Notes: a model not told the origin generated them from the letters alone. 64,000 nucleotides of DNA from Clostridiaceae bacterium (GCA_012840085.1 DUMB01000011.1:1-64000); one strand, 5' to 3'; numbered from the stretch's first letter, positions 16,689-25,521 are shown. Numbers and translations: made by a program.

Positions 16689-17045
16689 ATGCAGCTCCTG
16701 ATATATGTTTTAAACAATGAAGAGCTACTTGATGACTTATTGGAGAGTTTCCTGGAAGCGGGAATCAAAGGTGCGACTATTTTGGAAAGTACAGGGATGG
16801 CAAGAGAACTTGCGTCCAATGGCAATCACCAAATACCGATTTTCGGTTCACTGAAGCTCATGCTTAATGAAGTGAGACCCCATAACAGGACAATTTTTGT
16901 TGCCCTTGAAGATGAGCAGGTAGATACCTGCATTGGCTGCATTAAAGATGTAGTGGGCGATTTGAACAAGCCTGATGCGGGTATTGTGCTGACAGTACCT
17001 ATAACCAGAATCGAAGGAATAAAAAATAATAACATAGAATCGTAA
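16689..17045 (+). CDS. PII-like signalling protein
   Basis: The protein is 118 residues with the ferredoxin-like beta-alpha-beta fold of the PII superfamily: 'MQLLIYVLNNEELLDDLLESF', then 'AGIKGATILESTGMA', and a second half 'RTIFVALEDEQVDTCIGCI' ending 'GIVLTVPITRIEGI'. The GlnB T-loop tyrosine and the PII signature patterns are missing, so it is a divergent PII-like member. Its partner is the next gene, a CPA2 cation/proton antiporter lacking any RCK domain, so it may be the antiporter's nucleotide-sensing regulator (inference). Its last codons begin a long repeat tract. Confidence 0.7.
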   Translation: MQLLIYVLNNEELLDDLLESFLEAGIKGATILESTGMARELASNGNHQIPIFGSLKLMLNEVRPHNRTIFVALEDEQVDTCIGCIKDVVGDLNKPDAGIVLTVPITRIEGIKNNNIES

Positions 17046-17147
17046 ATTACATAGAATTGTTAATAACATAAAATTGAAAATAGCATAAAATTATAAATAA
17101 CATAAAGCTATAAATAACATAAAACTGTAAATAACATAGAATCACAA
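17028..17147 (+). repeat. 17-nt tandem repeat, seven copies, starting inside the coding end
   Basis: Seven units of 16-18 nt, consensus 'ataacataaaattgtaa', run from 17028 to 17147. The first encodes the last five residues and includes the TAA stop of the PII-like gene. Confidence 0.95.
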
Positions 17148-17177
17148 TGTAATATAGAAAGAGGGTTAAATGTAAAA

Positions 17178-18443
17178 GTGAATACGCTTTTGTATATATC
17201 AATAGTAATGATATCGGGACTTCTCGTTGCAAAACTTGCTTCTTATGCCAAGCTTCCGGATGTAACGGGATATCTTGTTGCCGGTCTTATTATAGGACCG
17301 GGAATTTCAAAACTTATACCTCAGAACGTAGTTTCAGACATGGGAATTATATCAGAAGCCGCGCTGGGAATCATAGCATTTAGCATAGGAAGCGAGTTTA
17401 GTTTCAAGCACATAAAGAAACTTGGGTCAAATATTATCTCTTTAACGGTGATACAGGCACTGGGGGCATATATAGCTGTTGCCTTGCCAATGATTTTGAT
17501 TTTTGGCAGATCCGTTTCTTTTGGTTTGTTGATGGCAGCAATTGCCGTTGCTACAGCTCCAGCCGCCACAGTAATGGTAGTCAAGCAATATAAGGCTAAA
17601 GGCCCGCTGGTAAATGTGCTTCTTCCTCTGGTAGCTATAGATGATGCTATAGGTATTATCATATTTGGCATTACAGCAACTACAGTCCAGTCATTAATGC
17701 ACTCCGGAGGGGGCAGTTCACTGCTGGCTTCTATAGCTCTCCCTATATGGGAAATTTTGCTTGCTGTCCTGATTGGACTTGCTTCAGGCATGCTGTTGTC
17801 GCTAACATTGCCGAGGGCAAGGGATGATGAGAAAAGGCTGGTTATGATACTGGCAATTATACTTTTAGATGTGGCTTTGGCCAACCTGTGTAATGTTTCG
17901 TCTCTTTTGCTTTGCATGACTACCGGAGCGGTGATAACCAATATGATGAAAAAAAGCGAGAAAATTTTCGCATTGGTGGACAGGTTTTCACCACCAATAT
18001 ATGTTGCGTTTTTTACAATTTCCGGTGCAAGTCTTGATATAGAAATATTAAAGAAGGTTGGTCTGATAGGTATAGCGTACGTAATTTTCAGATCTGCCGG
18101 AAAGATTTGTGGAGCTTATTTTGGAGCAAAAGCGCTGCGCATGCCTGAGACCATCCAGAAATACCTTGGAATTACGTTGCTTCCACAGGCAGGAGTTGCA
18201 ATAGGTCTTTCCATTGTCGCACAGAATGTTTTGCCGGAATATGGTGCTGCCATAAGGACAATAGTACTTGGTGCAACATTTATATATGAATTGGTTGGGC
18301 CTGTGCTGGCAAAGATTGCGCTTCTGAAAGCGGGTGAAATTGATCAGGGTGAAATACAGGACAAAAGTGAAAAGAAGTTAAAAATAGGCTCAAATAAAGA
18401 AAAAAGACAGATTGTAAAGGGAAAAATGGAGAAAACAGTTTAA
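17178..18443 (+). CDS. CPA2-family monovalent cation:proton antiporter
   Basis: The protein is 421 residues with 12-13 TM helices. The core has 'AKLPDVTGYLVAGLIIGPG', the unwound-helix region 'AVATAPAATVMVVKQYKAKGP' and 'LVAIDDAIGIIIFG' with the paired Asp typical of CPA2 exchangers. It ends in a basic 45-residue tail with no TrkA_N/RCK domain, unlike KefB/KefC. The start is GTG 17178, with GAAAGAGG about 13 bases upstream. Exchange of K+ or Na+ for H+ is expected; the ion cannot be decided. It lies downstream of the PII-like gene. Confidence 0.85.
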   Translation: MNTLLYISIVMISGLLVAKLASYAKLPDVTGYLVAGLIIGPGISKLIPQNVVSDMGIISEAALGIIAFSIGSEFSFKHIKKLGSNIISLTVIQALGAYIAVALPMILIFGRSVSFGLLMAAIAVATAPAATVMVVKQYKAKGPLVNVLLPLVAIDDAIGIIIFGITATTVQSLMHSGGGSSLLASIALPIWEILLAVLIGLASGMLLSLTLPRARDDEKRLVMILAIILLDVALANLCNVSSLLLCMTTGAVITNMMKKSEKIFALVDRFSPPIYVAFFTISGASLDIEILKKVGLIGIAYVIFRSAGKICGAYFGAKALRMPETIQKYLGITLLPQAGVAIGLSIVAQNVLPEYGAAIRTIVLGATFIYELVGPVLAKIALLKAGEIDQGEIQDKSEKKLKIGSNKEKRQIVKGKMEKTV

Positions 18444-18469
18444 AGTTATATATTTCCCGCGTTTTTCCC

Positions 18470-18513
18470 GACTTGTATGAAATAATTTCGGTTATTTATA
18501 CAAGTCTTTTTTT
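18470..18513 (+). terminator. Rho-independent terminator after the antiporter
   Basis: GACTTGTATGAAATAA (18470-18485) pairs with TTATTTATACAAGTC (18492-18506) with one bulge. TTTTTTT follows. Confidence 0.9.
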
Positions 18514-18721
18514 ATTGAATTTTTTCTAATGGGCTGATTTCGGGAATTGAAGGCATTTTTTGGATAATTCTAAAAAGTGTATTTAATAAGCATAATAAAG
18601 AAGTTATACAAAAAATAATTATATTATTGTAATCTATCAATCATTTATATTATCATATAAAATTAGCATGAATTGTGGAATAAAGTATTTGTTGAACAAT
18701 AATAGTAATAGGAGACAATTT

Positions 18722-19192
18722 ATGGCATATAATGTTGCAGATTTACTGGAAAAGTTTATAGCCATGAAAAAAGCTGCTTACAACCTGTACATGGGAGTTG
18801 TATCCAATGGCAGAGTTGATGAAAAGAGCAAGACTGCAGCACGTGTTCTGGCAAGAGAAGAGAACAGGTATATGAAACTTTACGAAGATATGAAGAATAA
18901 TATAATAAACAGTGGTAAGAACCATGACATCAGTATTGATATATATGATAAATCCGCAAAATTGTTTATGGAATTTTCAAAACGCCACGGTAGTTTTAAC
19001 ATTAACAGTGTAAAAGAGCTGTTGCAATATGCCAGGGATTATGAAAAAGACAGCCTGGCAATTACATTAAGTGTACAGGGTTTGCTTGTAGGAGAATACA
19101 ATTATATTGAAACTGAAGGATATAAAATGCTGTCTGAAATAATAAAAGAACAGGAAAAACATATAAAAAACATTGAAACATTCATAAGATAA
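18722..19192 (+). CDS. Ferritin-like / rubrerythrin-like four-helix protein
   Basis: The protein is 156 residues from ATG 18722 with AGGAGA upstream; the longer frame from 18668 has no site. Four long helices can be read, with 'AAYNLYMGV', 'VLAREENRYMKLYEDM', 'YARDYEKDSLAITLSVQGLL' and 'IIKEQEKHIKNIETFI'. The spacing of Glu and His (E...EExxY, E...ExxH) recalls rubrerythrin-type di-iron sites, but no rubredoxin domain is present and not all metal ligands are certain. A role in iron or peroxide handling is possible. Confidence 0.65.
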   Translation: MAYNVADLLEKFIAMKKAAYNLYMGVVSNGRVDEKSKTAARVLAREENRYMKLYEDMKNNIINSGKNHDISIDIYDKSAKLFMEFSKRHGSFNINSVKELLQYARDYEKDSLAITLSVQGLLVGEYNYIETEGYKMLSEIIKEQEKHIKNIETFIR

Positions 19193-19270
19193 TCCCATGA
19201 ATTACAATTATGCAGCATAAAAATAAAAGAATTTTGTGATATTTCGTTCTATGCAACTTTTTTCATACAT

Positions 19271-19305
19271 AACACGTCAAAATAGTAAATTGACGTGTTA
19301 TTTTT
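19271..19305 (+). terminator. Rho-independent terminator
   Basis: AACACGTCAA (19271-19280) pairs with TTGACGTGTT (19290-19299), followed by ATTTTTG. Confidence 0.85.
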
Positions 19306-19356
19306 GTTAAAGTTTGTTAATTCAATAACAAAAAAAAGACAGCAGGAGGACTGAAA

Positions 19357-19539
19357 ATGAGAGATTATACCTGTTCGGAAATAGGTTTGCTGACAGGAAT
19401 GGCTGTTGGTGGTATTTTTGGAGCAATTGGATTTTCTATAAGCAATAATGCCCTGTGCTTTATCTTAACAGGTATTATGATTGTAACAGGAATTTCTGTA
19501 GGTAGTGTGCTGGATAAAAGAAGATTAAATAAAAAATAA
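19357..19539 (+). CDS. Small two-helix membrane protein
   Basis: The protein is 60 residues with GCAGGAGGA before ATG. Two hydrophobic helices (about 9-27 and 32-50) are Gly-rich ('LLTGMAVGGIFGAIGFSI', 'LTGIMIVTGISVGSVL'), then a basic tail 'DKRRLNKK'. It looks like a glycine-zipper-type small membrane protein. Function unknown. Confidence 0.7.
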   Translation: MRDYTCSEIGLLTGMAVGGIFGAIGFSISNNALCFILTGIMIVTGISVGSVLDKRRLNKK

Positions 19540-19609
19540 ATTGTAATAATTTATACTTGCTGATGAGATAATAATAAAGATTATATGTGTTTGAGACGGA
19601 GGGATTGTT

Positions 19610-19948
19610 ATCAGCAAGGAATATTCGTCAAAGATACTTGAAGCTGTGAATAAACTGGAAAGTTTTGAGAAAAACTCATGCAATGTTCCCATTATTTTTG
19701 CGGAAATGTTTAAGGATGAAATAAACGCCAATGAAGAAGACAGGCTATACAATGGTATAAAAAGGATTATAAGAAAATATTCTGAAGACAGAAATTCCAT
19801 TAGTGCAATTAATGAATTTACAAGAGTAATTTCAGGTGGGGCTTCATTGGAAGAAATTCTGCAAATAACCATAGATGAAATAGAAAACCCCACGCTGGTT
19901 ACAGAAATTACTGTAGACGAAAATTGCCAAAAAAATGTTGATATCTGA
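19610..19948 (+). CDS. Small conserved-looking protein, possible non-AUG start
   Basis: The frame is open from a stop at 19592. A strong GGAGGG lies at 19598-19603, and the codon six bases after it is ATC at 19610; no ATG, GTG or TTG occurs in frame until GTG 19646, which has no site. From ATC the product is 112 residues, mostly helical and acidic ('EAVNKLESFEK', 'EEILQITIDEIENPTLVTEI'). No family recognised. Either a rare AUC initiation, a sequencing error, or a shorter 100-residue product from GTG 19646. Confidence 0.6.
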   Translation: MSKEYSSKILEAVNKLESFEKNSCNVPIIFAEMFKDEINANEEDRLYNGIKRIIRKYSEDRNSISAINEFTRVISGGASLEEILQITIDEIENPTLVTEITVDENCQKNVDI

Positions 19949-19996
19949 AATTTTCACAGTTTAAATTGACCAATAACCAGTGAAAAATACAAACTG

Positions 19997-20770
19997 TCAA
20001 ATCAGGGAATCGAGGGCAGTCATTACTATAAATCCTATTATGACCCCATAAGTAGCAATTCTTTGAAATCCTTTAGTGTGGGTTTCGGGAATTAATTCGT
20101 CACTTATAACAAAAAGCATTGCACCTGCTGCAAATGCCAGCCCGACGGGAAGAACGGGACGGGCAATCTGGGCCAGTATTATGCCAAAAAGTGCTCCTAT
20201 TGGCTCAACAAGGCCAGTTATAAATGCTATTAATAACGCTTTGGATTTCGAATAACCTTCATGTAGCAGGGGCAATGCTACAGCAAGACCCTCAGGCATA
20301 TTCTGAAGTCCTATACCTATTGCAAGAGACAGGCCGTCAGAGGTATTTCCAGTACCAAATCCTACACCTACTGCCAGACCTTCCGGAAAGTTGTGAATGG
20401 TAATGGCGATTATAAAAAGCCATACTCTGCTTAATTTGGATTTTGAGCCTTCATTGCCGAGAACTGTATGTACATGGGGAGAAAATTTGTCGATGACATC
20501 AAGAAAAACTGCGCCTAAAATTATACCCAATGCAGTTAACAGTATCCCTTTAAGGCCGCCACCGCCGTATTCCACTGCAGGTATTACCAGGCTGAAAGAA
20601 GTAGCGGCAAGCATAACTCCTGCTGAGAAGCCAAGTATTGTATCCAGAAGTTTGTCTGAAACATTTTTTGTGAACAACAGGGGTAATGCACCAACTCCTG
20701 CAGCAATACCGGCAAGGATGCTGGCAATAATGCCGGTTAGCGTTACATTTGAACTATAAAGCAGATCCAT
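19997..20770 (-). CDS. ZIP-family divalent metal transporter
   Basis: The protein is 257 residues with eight TM helices. The metal-binding helices are explicit: 'ITIHNFPEGLAVGVGFG' (TM4, HNxPEG) and 'GLQNMPEGLAVALPLLHEG' (TM5). The ZupT/GufA-like branch imports Zn2+ and other divalent ions. GGAGGGTTAGT precedes ATG 20770. It is convergent with the preceding small gene and monocistronic. No Zur-like operator was recognised upstream. Confidence 0.9.
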   Translation of the reverse strand: MDLLYSSNVTLTGIIASILAGIAAGVGALPLLFTKNVSDKLLDTILGFSAGVMLAATSFSLVIPAVEYGGGGLKGILLTALGIILGAVFLDVIDKFSPHVHTVLGNEGSKSKLSRVWLFIIAITIHNFPEGLAVGVGFGTGNTSDGLSLAIGIGLQNMPEGLAVALPLLHEGYSKSKALLIAFITGLVEPIGALFGIILAQIARPVLPVGLAFAAGAMLFVISDELIPETHTKGFQRIATYGVIIGFIVMTALDSLI

Positions 20771-20921
20771 ATACTAACCCTCCATAATATTGTCCTGATA
20801 TTTTTGTTGTTACTACCTATTTAACTATAGCAAAAAGCCTGTGAATATACAAACTATATATACCACTGTGCAATAGCCCGGAAGCTAAATTTATTATAAT
20901 ATAATAAAAGGGGGGGCAAAA

Positions 20922-22283
20922 ATGAAAACAGATTTACTCAATCTTGGTATTAGTGAACTGACAGGTATTAAGTACAGGTGTAAATGCGGGAGATGTCATG
21001 AAATACAAACAAAAAAGATATTACTTGGAAGCGGGGCGTTGCATAAGGTATACGATATTATACGTGAGTTGGATATGGGAAACAAGACCCTTATTATTGC
21101 AGATATAAATACATTGAAAGCAGCAGGAGAAGAACTGGAAAGAGATTTGACATCCAAAGGCATTGCATTGAAAATGTGCATTTTTGAAGACAATGAAGTA
21201 CATGCTGATGAAAAGGCTCTTGGCAAAGTGCTTATAGATATTGATCCTGATGTGGAATTTATTATTGCTGTTGGCTCGGGAACGATAAATGATATTGCAC
21301 GTTTTATCAGCTTTAAATTCCGTAAACCTTATATAGCAGTAGCAACAGCACCTTCAATGGACGGCTATGCATCTTCAGTTTCACCCTTGATTGTAAACGG
21401 ATTTAAGAAGACATTTTCCGCAACATTTCCAATCGCTATAATAGGGGATACCGATATACTTAGTGAAGCACCACATGAACTGATTGCCGCAGGAGTGGGT
21501 GATATGCTGGGAAAGGTTACCGCTCTTGCTGACTGGAAATTGAGCAGTATGATAAATGATGAATATTACTGCCCGGATATTTCAAAACTGGTAATCAGGG
21601 CGGTCAAACGTTGTATTGAAAGCGTTGATGGCCTTGTTAAAAGGAACAGGCAGGCTGTACAAAGTTTAACTGAAGGGCTTATATTATCAGGTATAGCCAT
21701 GCAGATGGCGGGAAACTCCAGACCGGCTTCAGGGGCAGAGCACCATGTATCTCATTACTGGGAAATGAGGCATCTTATGGAAGGCCGGAAAAGTCCGCTC
21801 CATGGGATTAAAGTGGGTGTGGCTACAACTCTTGTTTTGTTAATGTATAATAAAATTTTTAAAATGGACAAAAGCAGTTTGGAAGGGCATATTAAGACAG
21901 ATGAGGAGTATACGGCCTGGAAGGAGGACGTTCTGAAGAACTTCGGAGTTCTGGCTGAAGATGTGATTGCTTCGCACACTTCTTCCGTAACCGAAGATGT
22001 GATGTTGCCACAAAAGATCGAAAAACTGAAGAAAAGTTGGGACAACCTTATAACAGAGATTCGGGAATTGTTTGACTTAATACCCGATGTAGGAGGATTG
22101 CTGAGAAAGATAGGTGCTCCTGGAGTGCCGGGAGATATAGGAGTAGACTTTTCTTTGGTGTGGAGTGGGTTGAGGCTGGCCAAGGAAGTCAGGGAACGTT
22201 ATACAGTCTTACAACTTGCAGACCAGATAGGAGTTCTTAATAAATATGCACATGAAATTGCAGAGGAATATAGTCAGACTTAA
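20922..22283 (+). CDS. egsA: sn-glycerol-1-phosphate dehydrogenase (EgsA/AraM type)
   Basis: The protein is 453 residues. 'AVGSGTINDIARF' is the NAD-binding loop of the iron-dependent-alcohol-dehydrogenase fold. 'APSMDGYASSVSPLI' and 'GAEHHVSHYWEM' with 'SPLHGIKVGV' carry the metal-site His. The enzyme reduces DHAP to sn-glycerol-1-phosphate, the archaeal backbone stereochemistry; in Bacillus AraM feeds heptaprenylglyceryl phosphate. It exceeds archaeal EgsA (about 350) because of a C-terminal helical region. GGGGGG precedes ATG. No arabinose genes are adjacent. Confidence 0.9.
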   Translation: MKTDLLNLGISELTGIKYRCKCGRCHEIQTKKILLGSGALHKVYDIIRELDMGNKTLIIADINTLKAAGEELERDLTSKGIALKMCIFEDNEVHADEKALGKVLIDIDPDVEFIIAVGSGTINDIARFISFKFRKPYIAVATAPSMDGYASSVSPLIVNGFKKTFSATFPIAIIGDTDILSEAPHELIAAGVGDMLGKVTALADWKLSSMINDEYYCPDISKLVIRAVKRCIESVDGLVKRNRQAVQSLTEGLILSGIAMQMAGNSRPASGAEHHVSHYWEMRHLMEGRKSPLHGIKVGVATTLVLLMYNKIFKMDKSSLEGHIKTDEEYTAWKEDVLKNFGVLAEDVIASHTSSVTEDVMLPQKIEKLKKSWDNLITEIRELFDLIPDVGGLLRKIGAPGVPGDIGVDFSLVWSGLRLAKEVRERYTVLQLADQIGVLNKYAHEIAEEYSQT

Positions 22284-22394
22284 TGTAAAAAATATCGTAA
22301 AATATATTGAAAAATATATTTAATACATTTAGATATTGAATAAAGGCAGATATTTTATAAGGGTAGATATTGCATACAGGCAGGTGAGAAGCGG

Positions 22395-22943
22395 TTGGGG
22401 TCAACGGATCAGGAGTTGATTAGGCAATGCCTTGATGGAGATGAGGAGGCTTTTGCTGAAATAGTCGGGAGGTATAAACGGTTAATATACAGTGTTGTTT
22501 ATAATATGATTGGTGACTGGGAGCAAACCTATGATATTTCACAGGAAGCTTTTGTGAGAATTTACAGGGCATTGGACCGTTACAACCCTGAGTACAAATT
22601 TTCCACATGGGCAGTTAAGATTGCTACCAACCTGTGCCTGGACATATTAAGAAAGAAGAAACCTGACTTTGTACCTATTGAAGAAGCAGAGAATGTTTCC
22701 AACTGCTTTGACACCCCTGAAACCAAGTATGTGGAAAAGGAAAGAAATGAAGAAATTAAGAAAGCAATTGCGGAGTTGCCGGATAAATACAGAATACCCG
22801 TTATACTGTTTCATCAGGGTGGATTGTCATACGAGGAAATGACCAAAGTACTTGGAGAGCCGATGAGCATTGTAAAAAACAGGCTCTACAGAGCAAGACT
22901 TATGCTTAGAAAGAAACTGATGGGTGAGTATAAGGAGGGATAA
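22395..22943 (+). CDS. ECF-type RNA polymerase sigma factor
   Basis: The protein is 182 residues. The start is TTG 22395, six bases after AGGTGAG. Sigma region 2 is 'YDISQEAFVRIYRALDRY' plus 'FSTWAVKIATNLCLDILRKKK'. Region 4 is 'ELPDKYRIPVILFHQGGLSYEEMTKVLGEPMSIVKNRLYRAR'. It resembles SigW-type envelope-stress factors. It is co-transcribed with its anti-sigma gene two bases downstream. Autoregulation is usual for the family, but I could not pick out a promoter with confidence. Confidence 0.95.
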   Translation: MGSTDQELIRQCLDGDEEAFAEIVGRYKRLIYSVVYNMIGDWEQTYDISQEAFVRIYRALDRYNPEYKFSTWAVKIATNLCLDILRKKKPDFVPIEEAENVSNCFDTPETKYVEKERNEEIKKAIAELPDKYRIPVILFHQGGLSYEEMTKVLGEPMSIVKNRLYRARLMLRKKLMGEYKEG

Positions 22944-22945
22944 TT

Positions 22946-23500
22946 GTGAATTGCGAGCAGGCTGAACTTTTTATGATGAAATTTTTTGATGGAGAATATA
23001 ATGAGCTTGAATATGCAATATTTGAAGAACATCTTAAAGACTGTGAAAAATGTGCACTGAATTTTGCAAATATGAAGGAAGTGCTGTCAGCAGTAGAGAC
23101 AGATGCAATGATGGATCCTCCGGAAAATTTCGAAACTGAAGTAATGGAAAAAGTGAGAAGGGTTAAAAGTGCCAAAAGACAGAAACCGGCACAGTGGGTT
23201 GTAATAGCATATAAAGCAGCTGCAGTAGTGTCTGCTCTTCTTTTAGCAGTATTTATGTATGGAAAGGCCGGATCAAACATTTCAAGCATAATGGAACAAA
23301 TGGATGCATACGCTATTCCATTAAGAGGCCTGATTCAGACATTGCTCACTATAATTATGACATTGACAGATGGTGTTGTAGATACTTTGCAAATATTAAC
23401 ACTGGTTGGTACTGCTATAGTTCAGGAATATGTATATATACTTGCAGCTCTGATCCTTATGGCTCTTGGAATGAAGAAGCTTTACACTAAAAATGAATAA
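22946..23500 (+). CDS. Anti-sigma factor with zinc-finger N-terminus
   Basis: The protein is 184 residues from GTG 22946 with AAGGAGGG overlapping the sigma stop. The ZAS/zf-HC2 motif is 'EHLKDCEKC' (H-x3-C-x2-C, about 28-36), with an upstream acidic helix. Hydrophobic segments are at about 85-108 and 155-175. It should hold the upstream ECF sigma at the membrane and release it on stress. The 3' end, including the stop, is part of a three-copy repeat. Confidence 0.85.
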   Translation: MNCEQAELFMMKFFDGEYNELEYAIFEEHLKDCEKCALNFANMKEVLSAVETDAMMDPPENFETEVMEKVRRVKSAKRQKPAQWVVIAYKAAAVVSALLLAVFMYGKAGSNISSIMEQMDAYAIPLRGLIQTLLTIIMTLTDGVVDTLQILTLVGTAIVQEYVYILAALILMALGMKKLYTKNE

Positions 23501-23557
23501 AACTATACCAATTGAATGAAAAATACTATGCCAATTGAGTGAATAAACTAAATAATA
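23492..23557 (+). repeat. 23-nt tandem repeat spanning the anti-sigma stop codon
   Basis: Units begin at 23492, 23515 and 23538 (consensus 'aatgaaaaatactatgccaa' plus three bases). The first contains the last codons and TAA of the anti-sigma gene. Confidence 0.9.
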
Positions 23558-23817
23558 TTTCAAATAATATTTATTGTATTAATTTTTAACAATGGTTATA
23601 TTGCTTAAATTAAAGGAATATATTAACTATAATATCATTATTTAAATATTAACATAACATTACAAATCTGTTTAAATTATGAATTGGTATATTGTAGGTC
23701 TGTTCGGAAGATAAACAATTCTTATAGCTTCAAGTATCAAATGATTTCATTCTTAGAAAATAAAACAACACATATAATCGTCCATATCACCTATAATAAA
23801 CTTACGGAGGTGTTTGT
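23558..23817 (+). other. AT-rich leader region before the VanW gene
   Basis: I see no ORF or strong hairpin. The stretch is very A+T-rich with several partial -10-like TATAAT words. ACGGAGGTG lies just before ATG 23818. Confidence 0.4.
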
Positions 23818-24765
23818 ATGGATGAAAAATCTAAAGCAGTTTCGTATTTAAAAGCTGCAACTGCTACTGCTTTAATTATGCTGTTTTTTTCCGCATGTGC
23901 TGCAATAAAAGACAAGGTAAATAACGAAGATGAAACTGCAGAAAAAACAGTCAAAGACAATGTTTACCTGGAAGATCAAAATGTCGGAGGAATGACAGAA
24001 TCTGAAGTCCTTGAAATTATCAGAAATATTGCAGCTAAAACTGAAAATAAAGCGGAAATGATTTTGCAAGAGAGCAAAAATGAACAGGACAAAAACAACA
24101 CCTCGATGAAAAAAGTAAATATAGAGAAAACTCTACAGGCTGTGCTAAATGCCAGTGAGGGTGAAAGAGTAGAGATTGTTGAGGAACCTGTCATTCCCAA
24201 TGACACCACAGCAGAAAAAGCCATACAAAAAGACAACATCCCAGAAGAAGCCGCACCTGCTCAAAATAAGGCTAAAAAGGAAAATGAGTCAGAGAGTAAG
24301 CTTAAGTTGATAGCCAAGAGTTCTACACCCTTGCTTAATAAAAGTAAGTCCAGGCTAAATAACATAGATCTGGCAGCTGAAAAGATTGACAAAAAAGTTA
24401 TTAACCCTGGCGAAGAATTTTCATTTAATGCTGTTGTAGGAAGAAGAACAGAAGAAAAAGGATATGAAGAGGCACCTATAATAGTTAAGACGGAAAATGG
24501 ACCAAAAAAGGATTATGACATTGGCGGAGGTATATGCCAGATTTCTACAACTTTGTACAATGCTGCAGAAGAGGCAGGACTCAAGATAACCGAGAGGCAT
24601 GTGCATTCAAAGGATGTTGGCTATGTCGAAAGAGGTGAAGATGCAACGGTGTCATACGGCACAATGGATTTCAAATTTGTAAATACCAGAAAAAAACCTA
24701 TTGTTATCAGAATACTCAGAGGGAAGGAAACCCTGACGGTCAAACTCTACGAGAAAAGGGACTGA
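23818..24765 (+). CDS. VanW-family lipoprotein
   Basis: The protein is 315 residues. A signal with lipobox-like 'LFFSAC' (Cys27) suggests membrane anchoring. A long charged linker (28-170) leads to the VanW domain (about 172-300): 'INPGEEFSFNAVVGRRTEEKGYEEAPII', 'DIGGGICQISTTLYNAA', 'ERHVHSKDVGYVERGEDATVSYG'. VanW domains occur in cell-wall-associated proteins; the biochemical role is unknown. The stop codon lies inside the terminator stem. Confidence 0.85.
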   Translation: MDEKSKAVSYLKAATATALIMLFFSACAAIKDKVNNEDETAEKTVKDNVYLEDQNVGGMTESEVLEIIRNIAAKTENKAEMILQESKNEQDKNNTSMKKVNIEKTLQAVLNASEGERVEIVEEPVIPNDTTAEKAIQKDNIPEEAAPAQNKAKKENESESKLKLIAKSSTPLLNKSKSRLNNIDLAAEKIDKKVINPGEEFSFNAVVGRRTEEKGYEEAPIIVKTENGPKKDYDIGGGICQISTTLYNAAEEAGLKITERHVHSKDVGYVERGEDATVSYGTMDFKFVNTRKKPIVIRILRGKETLTVKLYEKRD

Positions 24766-24779
24766 GAAAGTCCCTTTTT
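24754..24779 (+). terminator. Terminator overlapping the VanW stop codon
   Basis: AAAAGGGACT (24754-24763) pairs with AGTCCCTTTT (24769-24778) around a 5-nt loop. The T-run is part of the 3' arm. Confidence 0.85.
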
Positions 24780-24828
24780 CGTACTGCCCATCATTATAAC
24801 CCATTATTATAAAAACGATAATTGCAAG

Positions 24829-25521
24829 CTATTTTTTTAGCCGTTCCAGATCAATTATTTTTACTGTAGCCATATGAAAATCGATAATTCCCTCATCGCG
24901 AAGCCGGCCCATTTCCCTCGATAGCGAAGGACGTGAGACATTTAAAAATTCCGCCAGTTCTTTACGGTTCATTGGCAGAATAAAAGTGGTCTTGCCTGTC
25001 TTTTTATATTGTTCAAGCAGATAAGTACATATCTTTTCACGTATGCTTGTAATGGAAAGATATTCAACTTTTCTGCTAAGCACAAGTACCTTTTCACAGA
25101 CAATATTGAGCATGTTTTGAATAAGTGTTTTATGCCAGGGGCACAGTTTTGAACACTCTCCCAGGATGCTTTCTCCTTTTATAAACAGCACTTTACATTT
25201 TTTCTGAGCCTGAACCGTTGCAATCCAGTATGGCTGTCTTGAAAAAACAAGGGTTTCACCAAACATGTCCCCGGGCTTTAATATAGTCATAATAACGCGG
25301 TTTCCGGCGACATTTTCCTTATTAACAGTTACCTCACCTTGCAGAACAATACCTATGCTGTCAAACTTGTCACCGGCAATTTTTATATATTCGTTTTTTT
25401 GATATATACGAATTTTTGGTTTCAGGCAGTACAGCAAGGATACCAGTTCGTCGCCTTCAATTCCATGGAACAAAGGGGAGCCTGCAAGCTCTTTATCAAT
25501 TTTTTTAAAAATTTTTACCAC
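24829..25521 (-). CDS. Crp/Fnr-family regulator, probably of hcp
   Basis: The protein is 230 residues. The N-terminal cNMP-fold sensor is 'GIVLQGEVTV...LKPGDMFGE' and the C-terminal HTH is 'MNRKELAEFLNVSRPSLSREMGRLRDEGII'. It lacks the N-terminal Fe-S Cys set of FNR; two Cys occur in 'CSKLCPW'. It is divergent from hcp, the arrangement of HcpR-type nitrosative-stress regulators. The start is unclear: GTG 25521 sits directly on AAGAAGGTGG with no spacing, and ATT at codon 4 would be better placed. A 7-7-7 palindrome in the shared intergenic region is the likely operator. Confidence 0.85.
   Translation of the reverse strand: MVKIFKKIDKELAGSPLFHGIEGDELVSLLYCLKPKIRIYQKNEYIKIAGDKFDSIGIVLQGEVTVNKENVAGNRVIMTILKPGDMFGETLVFSRQPYWIATVQAQKKCKVLFIKGESILGECSKLCPWHKTLIQNMLNIVCEKVLVLSRKVEYLSITSIREKICTYLLEQYKKTGKTTFILPMNRKELAEFLNVSRPSLSREMGRLRDEGIIDFHMATVKIIDLERLKK

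Noticed and set aside
17321..17941. 206-codon minus-strand ORF inside the antiporter gene
   Set aside because: Antisense shadow of a clear CPA2 antiporter; no start signal and no recognisable fold.
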